A stretch of 64,000 bases of DNA. Source: Treponema vincentii F0403. Its GTDB lineage: Bacteria; Spirochaetota; Spirochaetia; Treponematales; Treponemataceae. The position numbers and the translations under genes were made by a program. The notes beneath the pieces were generated by a model. That model was not told the DNA's origin and did no database searches. It worked only from the letters and a program-made list of their open reading frames with translations. Of the stretch, positions 25,010-34,001 are shown piece by piece (within the stretch, counting starts at the first letter, position 1; each line of letters opens with the position of its first letter). The stretch is from contig NZ_KE332513.1 of NCBI RefSeq assembly GCF_000412995.1, forward strand, positions 62,001-126,000, written 5' to 3'.

Positions 25010-26815
25010 ATGTACTCAATCGACCATATCCGCAATTTTTGCATTGTTGCTCATATCGATCACGGGAAGTCCACGCTTGCCGACCGTCTTATTGAAAAGG
25101 CTAAGGTTATCGACGAACGCTACTATCGGGCACAGATGACCGATAACATGGATATTGAACGGGAGCGCGGCATTACCATTAAAAGCCAAGCGGTTACCAT
25201 TCCGTACCGCGCCGCCGACGGGCAAGATTACCTCTTAAACTTTGTCGACACTCCCGGCCACGTAGATTTTACCTACGAGGTCTCCCGCGCCATTGCATCC
25301 TGCGAAGGGGCAATCCTCATTGTGGATGCGACGCAGGGTGTGGAATCGCAGACGCTTTCCAATATGTACCTTGCACTTGAGCACAACCTCGAAATTCTGC
25401 CGGTGATCAATAAGATCGACTTACCGGCGGCGGATATTCCGGCGGTTTCCGCCCAGATTGACCATGATTTAGGTCTTGATTCGGATATTGCCGTTGCGGT
25501 TTCGGCAAAGACCGGGAAAAATATCGATGCACTTTTTGAAGCCATCGTCAAACACTTTCCGCCGCCGACAGGTTCTGCGGATGCCCCCTTGCAGGCGCTC
25601 ATCTTCGACTGCCACTACGACGCATACCGCGGTGTTATCATCCATCTGCGGGTGTTTGAAGGGACGGTAACGCCGGGCATGACCATCCGCTTTATGCACA
25701 GCAATGCCGAATACCGCGTGGAGGAAACCGGTGTGTTTATCCTCGACCTTGTGCAGCGGGATGCTCTGCGTGCGGGAGAAGTAGGGTATATTATAGCCGG
25801 GATTAAAACCGTGTCCGATGTGCAAGTCGGCGACACGCTCACCGATGCTGCCCGTCCCTGTGCGGAACCGCGAGCCGGGTTTAAAGCGGTAAAGCCGGTG
25901 GTGTTTTCTTCCGTATACCCCGTCGATACCAACGACTACGAGCAGCTGCGCGATGCCTTTGAAAAGCTCAAACTGAATGACGCGAGCCTCACCTACGAAA
26001 AAGATTCTTCGGTGGCACTCGGACACGGCTTCCGCTGCGGCTTTTTGGGACTGCTCCATCTGGAAATTGTGCAGGAGCGGCTGGAACGGGAATTCGATCA
26101 GTCGGTTATCTTTACGGCGCCGTCCGTGCGCTACCGTCTCCATCTGCGGAACGGCGAAACGATGATCTGTGATAACCCCGCCGAATATCCAGACGAGGGC
26201 AGAATCGCCTCCGCGGACGAGCCGTATATCAGGGCGAATATCATCACCCCGACGGAATACCTCGGCAATATTATCTCCCTCTGCATCGAAAAACGGGGTG
26301 TACAGACCAACATGAACTACCTTGACCAAAAGCGGGTGGAGATTACCTACGAAATGCCGCTTGCGGAAGTGTTGTTTGAGTTTTACGACCGGCTGAAAAG
26401 CATCAGCCGCGGCTATGCTTCTTTTGAATATGAAGTAATCGAAATGCGGCCGACGGAGTTGGTTAAAATCGATATTCTGCTGAACGGCAAGCCGGTGGAC
26501 GCCCTTGCGCAGCTTTCATATAAACCGAACGCCTACAACAAGGCGCGCCACGTCTGTGAGCAGTTAAAGGAAGAAATTACGCGCCAGCAGTTCAAAATCG
26601 CCATTCAGGGAGCTATCGGCAGCCAAGTTATTGCACGCGAAACCGTTAATCCCGTGCGCAAGGACGTATTGGCAAAGTGCTACGGCGGCGACATTACCCG
26701 CAAGCGTAAACTCCTTGAAAAGCAGAAAGAAGGAAAAAAGCGCATGAAGATGGTTGGGGACGTAGAGCTGCCGCAGTCAGCCTTCCTTTCGGTGCTTAAA
26801 ACCAAGAGCGAATAA
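25010..26815 (+). CDS. lepA: Elongation factor 4 (LepA) GTPase
   Basis: 601 residues, the usual LepA length. Ribosome-binding GTPase that acts on stalled or late-initiating ribosomes. G-domain motifs: AHIDHGKST (G1), RERGIT (G2 region), DTPGH (G3), NKIDLP (G4) and SAKTG (G5). The LepA-specific C-terminal domain is present, including LNGKPVDALAQLSYKPNAY and the terminal AKCYGGDITRKRKLLEKQK segment. No Shine-Dalgarno precedes the ATG; TATATAAAACC immediately upstream could even be a promoter element. It follows the decayed permease genes by 36 bp. Confidence 0.97.
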   Translation: MYSIDHIRNFCIVAHIDHGKSTLADRLIEKAKVIDERYYRAQMTDNMDIERERGITIKSQAVTIPYRAADGQDYLLNFVDTPGHVDFTYEVSRAIASCEGAILIVDATQGVESQTLSNMYLALEHNLEILPVINKIDLPAADIPAVSAQIDHDLGLDSDIAVAVSAKTGKNIDALFEAIVKHFPPPTGSADAPLQALIFDCHYDAYRGVIIHLRVFEGTVTPGMTIRFMHSNAEYRVEETGVFILDLVQRDALRAGEVGYIIAGIKTVSDVQVGDTLTDAARPCAEPRAGFKAVKPVVFSSVYPVDTNDYEQLRDAFEKLKLNDASLTYEKDSSVALGHGFRCGFLGLLHLEIVQERLEREFDQSVIFTAPSVRYRLHLRNGETMICDNPAEYPDEGRIASADEPYIRANIITPTEYLGNIISLCIEKRGVQTNMNYLDQKRVEITYEMPLAEVLFEFYDRLKSISRGYASFEYEVIEMRPTELVKIDILLNGKPVDALAQLSYKPNAYNKARHVCEQLKEEITRQQFKIAIQGAIGSQVIARETVNPVRKDVLAKCYGGDITRKRKLLEKQKEGKKRMKMVGDVELPQSAFLSVLKTKSE

Positions 26816-26878
26816 GCGTTGTCTGCTGTTTTTATCGGAATATATCGGCTATTTTACAAACTGATAAGAATAGAAGAT

Positions 26879-26950
26879 TGGACGATACTGGATTTGAACC
26901 AGTGACTTCTACCGTGTGAAGGTAGCACTCTACCACTGAGTTAATCGTCC
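26879..26950 (-). tRNA. tRNA-Val (CAC)
   Basis: 72 nt on the minus strand. Acceptor stem GGACGAT/ATCGTCC, D stem ACTC/GAGT, anticodon stem CTACC/GGTAG with loop TTCACAC (anticodon CAC, reading GUG), T stem ACTGG/CCAGT with TTCAAAT loop, discriminator A. The CCA end is not encoded. A consensus-like promoter lies 20 bp upstream. Confidence 0.95.
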
Positions 26951-26969
26951 GTTGTTAAACAATGAAACG

Positions 26970-26998
26970 ACTGTAGCATATTCGCCGTTTTTAGGCAA
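26970..26998 (-). promoter_or_regulatory. Promoter of tRNA-Val
   Basis: On the minus strand TTGCCT, 17 nt, TACAGT, ending 20 bp before the tRNA. Confidence 0.6.
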
Positions 26999-27059
26999 GC
27001 GGACGAATTCAATTATTACAGAGAACCACACAGGCTTCTGCAATTGCGCTCTTGCCGGT

Positions 27060-27106
27060 ATATGGGGATGTCCCAAAAGCCGGTTGCTTTTTCGCCATCC
27101 CCATAT
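27060..27106. repeat. Type B hairpin downstream of metG
   Basis: ATATGGGGATG / CATCCCCATAT, an 11-bp stem around TCCCAAAAGCCGGTTGCTTT and TTCGC. It is the third member of the family seen at 37925 and 48881. It sits 3' of metG, but in the opposite orientation relative to its gene from the copy at 37925. Confidence 0.8.
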
Positions 27107-27124
27107 CACATTGTCCGTAACAAA

Positions 27125-29500
27125 TTATTGCACGGTGCCTGATTTAACGTGTTTCATCACCAGCGGTTGGCCGTTTACCAACAGCCGTTTACCGGCGGCG
27201 CATACGTGGGAGTCTTCTACCGTAAAGGGCACTGCAAAGAACAGTTCCGCATCGATAGCTTGAGGTTTCTGTGCCGGCGGTATGCTTGCGGCTGCACCTT
27301 CCAGCGTTACCGGCGTACCGGGAGCCGCGCCGGGTATCCCGACAAGCTCCACTTTCTCGTTTCCGTCCGCATCGGTATAATGGGAGGCTAAGAGCATTCC
27401 CTTCGATTCGATACCGCGCATTTTCCGGGGCTTTAAGTTTTCTACAAGGATAATATCCGCCCCGACCAAATCGTCGGCGGCAAAGTACGGTACCAAGCCT
27501 GAAAGGATAACCCGTCCGCCCTCAGAACCGTCATCGATGGTTTCTACAAAGAGCTTATCGCCGTGCGGGTGCTTTTGCACGGAAAGAATCTTTGCGGTTT
27601 TAAGCGAAATATAATCGGTAAACAGCTGTTCGGGAGAGATGTCCGCCCATTCAGGCTTTGCAGCCTGACTAGCGCCGTCTGCCGCTCCTTTCTGAGCTCC
27701 GCCCGCTTTTGCCTGTTTTCCGGCTACCTGTTTACCCGCTTGTTCGGCGCGCTCCTTCTGACTGCCGGAATAGCGCTCGCGGTATGCGGCAATCGCATCG
27801 TTTTCAAGCGTTTTAAAGATGATGGCCGGGCGCTGTACCCGCTCCAATCCGCTTCGCTGTAAGAGATTTTCCCATGCAAGGGTTCCTTCGGGGCGGGGCT
27901 GTACGGGATGTTCCCAGTCAAAGACATTGCCTGACCATATCTTAATTCCTAAGAACGAAGCAACCGCATCGGCGTATTCCGGCATATACGGGTGCATTAA
28001 AATCAGCAAATCTTTGATCAAATAGCACAGTTCAAACAGGAGCGCCTCAGCTTTTTCGGGATCGGCCTCGCGGTTTTTCCACGGCTCTCCGTCCTGAAAC
28101 GCCTTGTTGGCAACGGAGGAAAGTGCAAACAGTTCATGGAAAGCATCACGCAGTTCAGCCTCTTCAAGCAGTGCCGTAATCTTTTCTACGCTGTACTTTG
28201 CCGCGGCACGAAGAGATTCCGTAACGGAGCGGACGCCCTCACGGGACGATGCGAGACCGTCCCGCTGAGGAATAACGCCGTTATAATAACGCGATACAAA
28301 GGTAAGCGTCCGATTTATCAGATTACACAAGTTCCCGACCAGTTCGCTGTTGACGCGCTCCTGAAAATCCTTCCACGTAAACAGGGCATCGTTCTTTTCG
28401 GGACGGTTATAGAAGATATAGAACCGCCACATATCCGCCGGAATCTCCGAATCCTTCGCATCGGAACCGAACACGCCGATTCCCTTCGATTTGGAGAACT
28501 TGCCGGACTCATAGTTGAGGTATTCGCTGCTCGAAATATGATGGAGTTTTACCCAGTCCTTTCCCGATGCAATGAGCGAACAGGGGAAAATCACCGTATG
28601 GAAAGGAATGTTATCTTTCCCGATAAACTGGAAGAGTTCGACGTCGCTTTGTTCAAGCCACCAATTTTTCCAATCGGCGCCGGTTAAATCGGTAAAGCAT
28701 TTTGTAATAGAGATATATCCGATAGGAGCATCAAACCAAACATAGAAGACCTTATCTTCAAAACCCGCTTTCGGAACGGGAATACCCCATTTTAAGTCGC
28801 GGGTAATGGCGCGTTCCTGCAAACCGTCGCGCAGCCAGCCCTTGGTCATCTGCACGGCATTGTTGCTCCACTGACCTTCTTTGCTGGCTTTCTGCATCCA
28901 CGGTTCATACTGCGGCACAATACCCGGCAAGTCGATATAGAGGTGCTTGGTGCTGCGGGGTTCCGGAGCGGCGCCGCAGGTGGAACAGCGGGGCGCTTTC
29001 AGCTCGGTTGGTTCCAGCAGCTTACCGCAGTTTTCACACTGGTCGCCGCGCGCGTCTTCGTATCCGCAGTGGGGGCAAGTGCCGCGTACATAACGGTCTG
29101 CCAAAAAGCGGTTACAGTGCGCGCAATGGAGCTGCTCAATGGTATGTTCTTTTATAAAGCCGTTTTTTTCGATGTCTTTAAAAATGCCTTGCACAATTTC
29201 GGTCTGCTGAGGTGTAGAGGTGCGTCCAAAGTAGTCAAACGAGATATTAAACCAATGATAAATATCGCGGTGAATTGCATGGTAGTAGTCGCACAGTTCG
29301 CGCGGCGTTTTGCCTTCTTCAAGGGCTTTCGTTTCGGTTGCGGTACCGTATTCATCGGTACCGCAGACGTATAAACTCGTGTATCCGCGGAGTCTGCAAA
29401 AACGCGCAAAGACATCGGCGGACAATACTTGAATGAGATTTCCAAGATGAGGAACATTATTCACATAAGGAAGTGCTGAAGTAATCAATTTTCGTTTCAT
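27125..29500 (-). CDS. metG: Methionyl-tRNA synthetase with C-terminal tRNA-binding domain
   Basis: 791 residues, class I synthetase. HIGH-type motif at the N-terminus (TSALPYVNNVPHLGNL) and KFSKSKG as KMSKS. The connective domain has two zinc knuckles with CAHC...CPHC and CENC...CSTC, the four-pair type. A linker rich in Lys, Ala and Gly (about 610-650) leads to an EMAP/Trbp111-like domain (ISLKTAKILSVQKHPHGDKL), which dimerises and improves tRNA binding. Charges elongator and initiator tRNA-Met. Its promoter region lies in the repeat island beyond 29500. Confidence 0.97.
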   Translation of the reverse strand: MKRKLITSALPYVNNVPHLGNLIQVLSADVFARFCRLRGYTSLYVCGTDEYGTATETKALEEGKTPRELCDYYHAIHRDIYHWFNISFDYFGRTSTPQQTEIVQGIFKDIEKNGFIKEHTIEQLHCAHCNRFLADRYVRGTCPHCGYEDARGDQCENCGKLLEPTELKAPRCSTCGAAPEPRSTKHLYIDLPGIVPQYEPWMQKASKEGQWSNNAVQMTKGWLRDGLQERAITRDLKWGIPVPKAGFEDKVFYVWFDAPIGYISITKCFTDLTGADWKNWWLEQSDVELFQFIGKDNIPFHTVIFPCSLIASGKDWVKLHHISSSEYLNYESGKFSKSKGIGVFGSDAKDSEIPADMWRFYIFYNRPEKNDALFTWKDFQERVNSELVGNLCNLINRTLTFVSRYYNGVIPQRDGLASSREGVRSVTESLRAAAKYSVEKITALLEEAELRDAFHELFALSSVANKAFQDGEPWKNREADPEKAEALLFELCYLIKDLLILMHPYMPEYADAVASFLGIKIWSGNVFDWEHPVQPRPEGTLAWENLLQRSGLERVQRPAIIFKTLENDAIAAYRERYSGSQKERAEQAGKQVAGKQAKAGGAQKGAADGASQAAKPEWADISPEQLFTDYISLKTAKILSVQKHPHGDKLFVETIDDGSEGGRVILSGLVPYFAADDLVGADIILVENLKPRKMRGIESKGMLLASHYTDADGNEKVELVGIPGAAPGTPVTLEGAAASIPPAQKPQAIDAELFFAVPFTVEDSHVCAAGKRLLVNGQPLVMKHVKSGTVQ

Positions 29501-29538
29501 ATTCGGGTATTATAATGTTCGGGACAAAATCAGTCAAT

Positions 29539-29662
29539 CTTTTGAAAATATACGGCACATCTGCGTTGTCGCTACGTCGAAATAAATGCTCGACGTACAA
29601 AAAGTACGCCTCCGCTTTATTTCGGCTAGGCTCCTAGCATCTGTGTCGTCTATTTTCAAAAG
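29539..29662. repeat. MITE-like palindromic element, copy 1
   Basis: A 124-bp element with 21-bp terminal inverted repeats (CTTTTGAAAATATACGGCAC at 29539 and its complement at 29642-29662, two mismatches). Inside, CGAAATAAA pairs with TTTATTTCG, and ACGTAC-aaaaa-GTACG forms the tip. The right half (CCGCTTTATTTCGGCTAGG then CTCCTAGCATCT) recurs in copy 2. No coding potential. It lies immediately upstream of metG. Confidence 0.75.
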
Positions 29663-29724
29663 CGCTGGAAAGGCGACGCATCTACTACATCGCTTCTGAT
29701 ATAACCAGCGGCATCCTTGCCAAT

Positions 29725-29901
29725 GTTTAAGCGGCGTTGCCGCTTAAACTTGCAAGTTTTGCCAAAGGCAAAACATTGCTGCTGAAATAAATCCTCGACG
29801 TAGCAGAACCGCCACGGATGGCGGGGGAACATATCAGTAACGAGTTTAGACGTAAGGCTAAACTCGTAGCCACAGAATGTACAGGACGTACATTCTGTGG
29901 C
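29725..29901. repeat. Cluster of perfect short palindromes
   Basis: Five hairpins in 177 bp: GTTTAAGCGGC/GCCGCTTAAAC (29725-29749, loop GTT); TTTTGCC/GGCAAAA (29752-29779 with extra pairs, loop AAA); CCGCC/GGCGG (29809-29824, loop ACGGAT); CGAGTTTAG/CTAAACTCG (29841-29866, loop ACGTAAGG); GCCACAGAATGTAC/GTACATTCTGTGGC (29869-29901, loop AGGAC). They sit within or beside repeat copy 2. No gene is seen in 29501-29977. Confidence 0.8.
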
Positions 29902-29955
29902 GTGTCTCCGCTTTATTTCGGCTAGGCTCCTAGCATCTACCTCGCCTATTTGCAA
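29783..29955. repeat. MITE-like palindromic element, copy 2, carrying inserted hairpins
   Basis: Begins TGAAATAAATCCTCGACGTA, matching copy 1 (TCGAAATAAATGCTCGACGTA), and ends CCGCTTTATTTCGGCTAGG followed by CTCCTAGCATCTAC, also as in copy 1. Between the two matching halves, where copy 1 has only a 5-nt loop, copy 2 holds about 100 bp made of three palindromes. Confidence 0.7.
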
Positions 29956-29977
29956 AAGGCTTACGGAGGGGCTTTTC

Positions 29978-30376
29978 TTATGTAAGTAATGACCGTTTTA
30001 CATCGGCATAACAACAGATGCCGGTTTGTTTCCATTCACAGTCCTTGCAAATGCAGCCGTATACGGGTTCGGTTAATCGGGTTTCGAGTATTTTGTTCAG
30101 TTCGGTATATGAATAATTTTTTTGTTCCAATCGGAGCTGTAACAAAACGGCATCATCAAAGGCGGTTACTTTTGCTTCCGACCGGCAGCGGTTTCCAATT
30201 CTTTCGGGGCAAGGAGCGCAAATATCATCGAGTCCCTTCCCTAAAGAAATAGTGCAGCCGGCTTTTAATCGGTCGATTACACGCTGCATATTTTCGACAA
30301 ACGCAGGGGAATAGCCCTTGCCTTTAAATGCGCGGGTACATAAAAGATGATGCGGCCGCAGATTGAGTGTTTCCAT
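29978..30376 (-). CDS. DUF1284 cysteine-rich protein
   Basis: 132 residues. Starts with LRPHHLLCTRAFKGKGYS, the hallmark of DUF1284, and ends in a cysteine cluster. Cysteines occur in TISLGKGLDDICAPCPERIGNRC-type positions (DICAPC, NRC) and GCICKDCEWKQTGICC, enough to hold an Fe-S cluster or zinc. The biochemical role of the family is unknown. It stands alone, downstream of the palindrome island and divergent from tRNA-Gly. Confidence 0.85.
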   Translation of the reverse strand: METLNLRPHHLLCTRAFKGKGYSPAFVENMQRVIDRLKAGCTISLGKGLDDICAPCPERIGNRCRSEAKVTAFDDAVLLQLRLEQKNYSYTELNKILETRLTEPVYGCICKDCEWKQTGICCYADVKRSLLT

Positions 30377-30464
30377 TTACGGTATTCCTCACAGCGTTTG
30401 TTTCAAACTTAACGGTTCTCCTTAATTATAGCAAAGAGAAAAAAGTAATACAAGAAAATGCTGA

Positions 30465-30493
30465 TTGACACAGCCGGCATTTTTCGGTATAGT
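30465..30493 (+). promoter_or_regulatory. Promoter of tRNA-Gly
   Basis: Perfect TTGACA, 17 nt, TATAGT, ending 14 bp before the tRNA. Confidence 0.75.
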
Positions 30494-30507
30494 AGCTGCA
30501 TATTTTT

Positions 30508-30579
30508 GCGGATGTCGTATAACGGCTATTACCCCAGCCTTCCAAGCTGGAGACGAGGGTTCGACTCCCTTCATCCGCT
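30508..30579 (+). tRNA. tRNA-Gly (TCC)
   Basis: 72 nt. Acceptor GCGGATG/CATCCGC, anticodon stem CCAGC/GCTGG with loop CTTCCAA (anticodon TCC, reading GGA), T stem AGGG/CCCT with TTCGACT loop, discriminator T. D arm of the GTATAACGGCTATTAC type seen in bacterial tRNA-Gly(UCC). CCA is not encoded. Confidence 0.95.
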
Positions 30580-30725
30580 TATAACCGCATAAGCTCTTCT
30601 TTTAAATTTACTCTAATTCATTTATTCTTGTTTAATTTACTCATACTGCACCCCAGATGCTGTGATTATCGGTCTATTTCAACTATCCGGCATATCACAC
30701 TAAACCGTACACAGAGACCAACCCA

Positions 30726-30754
30726 TTGACACTGCCCGTATAAAATCCTAATAA
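30726..30754 (+). promoter_or_regulatory. Candidate promoter of the chemoreceptor gene
   Basis: TTGACA, 17 nt, TAATAA; AAAGGAGG follows at 30763, 10 nt before the ATG. Confidence 0.55.
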
Positions 30755-30780
30755 TAACGCACAAAGGAGGCCAATAGAGT

Positions 30781-32913
30781 ATGAATCAAAACAGCCTTAA
30801 TTCTCAGCCGCCGCATTTCGATAAAAAACATGTCAGTTCTATCGGTACAAAGCTGTTGATTGTTACTATTATATTACTGCTGCTTCAATATGGAATTATT
30901 GCCTATAAAGATTGGCGGAGCATAAAAAGGTTTTCGGAAAATCAGATTAAAACCACCGCCGATCTTAAATATTCCGCATTTTATAACGAATTGAATAGCT
31001 ATGCGCTGATCGGCCGCCTTATCTTGGATAATGTTGCCCGTGATTCTAATATTATTCAAGCCTTTGCTTCACGTGATAGGGAGCGATTGCTGGAATTAAC
31101 ACAGCCGATTTTTGATGATATAAAGCAAAAATATAGGGCGCAGCAGTTCCATTTTCATACCCTGTCGGCAATTTCGTTTCTCCGCGTCCAGAATCCTTCA
31201 AAATTCGGGGACGATCTTTCTTCCTTTAGGGCAACCATTGTAGCTGCCCAAACGCAAAAAAAAGAAATTTACGGTCTTGAGATTGGTGTGAATGATTTAG
31301 GGTTTAGAGTTGTCCGGCCTCTTTTCAATACGGCAGGCCAACAGCTTGGAACGGTAGAGTACGGCGGCGCCGTGAATACGGAATTTATAGAACAATTTGT
31401 CAAGAATACCACCCAAGAAGTATTAAAAGGCGGTCTAAAGGTAACCGTTGTCGCACGCACTTTGGATAATACCTATCAGCTTATCGGTTCCAATTTTGAA
31501 AACAAAAACGATACGGATGCCGCACAAATTATGGAAGCACTGCCCGATGACGGTATGTTTCGTATTCAGAATACCGATGCCTTTGCCTATTATCCGCTAA
31601 AGGATTTTTCCGGAGAAAAAATCGGATATGTAAAATTTTGCTTTTCGATCGAAAGTATTTTAAAAAGCAGGATGGATTTCTTCCTTAAAACGGCGGTTAT
31701 TCTTATTATCATTCTGATTCTTTTTGTACTAACTATTACAAGCTTTACCCGAAAATTTATTATAAAGCCTGTCCAAAAAGTTATCCATGCGCTTATGTCT
31801 ATCGCAGAAGGAGATTTAACTGTCCACCTGTCGGTTTCGGGCAACGACGAAATAGCAGAACTGTCGCGGTATTTTGAGCAAACTATTGAAAGAATCGGTT
31901 CGGTTATGGAAGCGGTATCACAGAACACGGGCACAATGCAGGCTGTCGGAAAAAAACTTGCCGGTAACATGGCAGAAACGGAAACAGCCGCAAACGAAAT
32001 AGAAAAAAGTGTTGCAGTGGTACAGAATCAAACGGTTGACCAAAGCGCGAGCGTAACGGAAACGGCTGCAACAATTGAGCAGGTAATTAAAAGATTAAAA
32101 CAGCTGGATCAAAGTATAGAAGCCCAAGCGGAAAGTGTCGCACAGTCATCGGCGGCTATAGAAGAAATGGTTGCAAACATCGGTGCCGTTTCCGACCGTT
32201 TAGGAAAGAATAATGCGGTTATCAAAACGGTTTACGATCAGACTAAAAACGGCAAAGAGAGAGTAAACTATGCCAATGAGGTTGTTGCCCAGATTGCCGA
32301 AAAAACCGAGGCTCTTTTGGAAGCAAGCCAAGTTATCCAGAATATTGCCAGTCAAACCAATTTATTAGCGATGAATGCGGCAATAGAGGCGGCTCATGCG
32401 GGTGAGTCGGGCAAGGGTTTTGCGGTTGTTGCCGATGAAATCCGCAAACTTGCCGAAGAGTCAAATACACAGGGAAAACAGATTGGTGCGGTTATAAAAG
32501 ATTCAATACAAATAATCGGTACCTTAACCACCGCCGGAGCCGGAGCAGCAAAGAGCTTTGTAGAGGTGTACGAATCGGTTAATCAAATCTCTCAACAAGA
32601 AGAACAGATTGTCAGCGCAATGTCGGAACAGGAGAGTACAAGCCGTGAAGTATTGGCTGCAATACGGAATATTAACGAGGTTACCGGAGGAGTCCGCGAT
32701 GCTTCCGCCGAAATGCTGCGCGGAGGCGAACAAGTTGCACAGGAAATGCAGCGCCTCAGCCAAATCACCATAAGCATCAGCGAGCACATGCGCGGTATGG
32801 TTACCGCCTCCGAGCGTATCGGCGATACCGTGCAAGCGGTTAACGGAATTACTCAAGAAAACACTGTAAGCATCGAAAATCTTGCTGCAGAGGTTAGAAA
32901 GTTTAAGATATAA
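30781..32913 (+). CDS. Methyl-accepting chemotaxis protein with Cache-like sensor
   Basis: 710 residues. TM1 (about 24-43) and TM2 (about 301-322, [15 protein letters not shown]) bracket a periplasmic ligand domain of about 255 residues that looks like a Cache fold ([44 protein letters not shown]); ligand unknown. A HAMP domain follows ([20 protein letters not shown]). The cytoplasmic signalling hairpin has the highly conserved tip [20 protein letters not shown] and [16 protein letters not shown]. It controls CheA and so flagellar reversal. No CheB/CheR-tethering pentapeptide is seen at the C-terminus. Ends with half of a type A repeat just after the stop. Confidence 0.95.
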   Translation: MNQNSLNSQPPHFDKKHVSSIGTKLLIVTIILLLLQYGIIAYKDWRSIKRFSENQIKTTADLKYSAFYNELNSYALIGRLILDNVARDSNIIQAFASRDRERLLELTQPIFDDIKQKYRAQQFHFHTLSAISFLRVQNPSKFGDDLSSFRATIVAAQTQKKEIYGLEIGVNDLGFRVVRPLFNTAGQQLGTVEYGGAVNTEFIEQFVKNTTQEVLKGGLKVTVVARTLDNTYQLIGSNFENKNDTDAAQIMEALPDDGMFRIQNTDAFAYYPLKDFSGEKIGYVKFCFSIESILKSRMDFFLKTAVILIIILILFVLTITSFTRKFIIKPVQKVIHALMSIAEGDLTVHLSVSGNDEIAELSRYFEQTIERIGSVMEAVSQNTGTMQAVGKKLAGNMAETETAANEIEKSVAVVQNQTVDQSASVTETAATIEQVIKRLKQLDQSIEAQAESVAQSSAAIEEMVANIGAVSDRLGKNNAVIKTVYDQTKNGKERVNYANEVVAQIAEKTEALLEASQVIQNIASQTNLLAMNAAIEAAHAGESGKGFAVVADEIRKLAEESNTQGKQIGAVIKDSIQIIGTLTTAGAGAAKSFVEVYESVNQISQQEEQIVSAMSEQESTSREVLAAIRNINEVTGGVRDASAEMLRGGEQVAQEMQRLSQITISISEHMRGMVTASERIGDTVQAVNGITQENTVSIENLAAEVRKFKI

Positions 32914-33013
32914 GGGCATCTCTAAAAAGAAAGATTTTGCACGCAGGTACTCAACAGAGCGGTTCTTTTGCCGATAAGATAAAAGGAACACGCGATCGCA
33001 TGGGGGATTAAAA

Positions 33014-33457
33014 ATGAGTTATAACAGTCAAGCCTTAACGGCATATAAAGAGACTCGCGTCAAAACGGCAAGTCCGGGTTCTCTGATTATTATGCTGTAT
33101 GATGAGGGTATTAAAAACATTACCCTTGCCCTTGAAGGCATGCCTGACGGAAAAATCGAAGCGGAAAATATTGAGCGCATTCATCAATATATTTTAAAAG
33201 CGCAAGATATTATTACGGAATTGATGGCTTCTTTAAACATGGACGATGGAGGGGAAATCGCCGAAAACCTCTTATCCCTTTATTCGTTCTTTAATCAGCA
33301 GCTTTTCCAAGCGAATATGCAAAAAGATCCGCAGCCGCTGATAACGGTACGGGCAATGATGGAAGAACTGCGCGAAGCATGGCATCATGTCGTCAATTCG
33401 ACCGCAGCCGCCGCAGAAATAAAACCGGTTGCTTCCGGCGTCAATATAGCAGGATAA
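33014..33457 (+). CDS. fliS: Flagellar export chaperone FliS
   Basis: 147 residues. Opens with the family motif region (ALTAYKETRVKTASPGSLIIML then YDEGIKNI) and continues with the four-helix bundle including AQDIITELMASLNMDDGGEIA and NLLSLYSFFNQQLFQAN. FliS binds the C-terminus of flagellin in the cytoplasm and delivers it to the export gate. GGGGGA precedes the ATG. Followed by a small helical gene after 4 bp, as expected for a second flagellar chaperone. Confidence 0.95.
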   Translation: MSYNSQALTAYKETRVKTASPGSLIIMLYDEGIKNITLALEGMPDGKIEAENIERIHQYILKAQDIITELMASLNMDDGGEIAENLLSLYSFFNQQLFQANMQKDPQPLITVRAMMEELREAWHHVVNSTAAAAEIKPVASGVNIAG

Positions 33458-33461
33458 GAGA

Positions 33462-33938
33462 ATGCATACCGCCACACTTAATGATTCAGAAATTGCCGAA
33501 CGGGTCGCAATCTTAAAACGCTTTCGTTCGCTGCTAGAGGAGCAGCGGCTTAAATTCCGCGAATACCTCACGGTATTGGAAAAACAAGAAAAAAGTATTT
33601 CCGCCGAAAATACTGAAGCCGTCCTACAGCACACCGAGCTGGAAGAGTCTATCATTGCCGAAATATTCACTATCCAAAAAGTAATCGATCCGCTGGAATA
33701 TATGTACGCCAATATCTGCAAAAATACGGAACATTCGGACATTCCGCATCTTAAAACGGATTTGGATGACTTACAAAAAAGAGTTTTGGCTCAAAATAAA
33801 AAAAATCGTGAGTTGTTGCAGACGCATATCACCGGTTTACGGCAGCAAATTGCATCTCTAAAACGGCCTTATGCGCATAAAGAAAGTATCTATGCAGGTA
33901 CTGCCCGTACCGCTACCATCGTCGATTTCAGCCTATAG
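33462..33938 (+). CDS. Helical protein, possible FlgN/FliT-like flagellar chaperone
   Basis: 158 residues, almost entirely alpha-helical and coiled-coil-like (LKRFRSLLEEQRLKFREYLTV, then EKQEKSISAENTEAVLQHTELE; DDLQKRVLAQNKKNRELLQT). The pattern and the position right after fliS fit a FlgN- or FliT-type chaperone for hook-associated proteins, which resembles the LxxLLxxQxxxL style of that family, but the sequence is not a clear match. Cytoplasmic; no signal peptide. Confidence 0.55.
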   Translation: MHTATLNDSEIAERVAILKRFRSLLEEQRLKFREYLTVLEKQEKSISAENTEAVLQHTELEESIIAEIFTIQKVIDPLEYMYANICKNTEHSDIPHLKTDLDDLQKRVLAQNKKNRELLQTHITGLRQQIASLKRPYAHKESIYAGTARTATIVDFSL

Positions 33939-34001
33939 ATTTTAATCTATACTTGAAGCATTCGACCTTATGCGTTGCACCCTTTGCACGGTACATATCC
34001 T

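Noticed and set aside
25469-26329. 286-codon minus-strand frame inside lepA
   Set aside because: Shadow of a highly conserved GTPase gene; no recognisable protein.
29539-29955. CRISPR array in the repeat island
   Set aside because: Units are palindromes of different sequence, not one repeat with regular unique spacers, and no cas genes are near.
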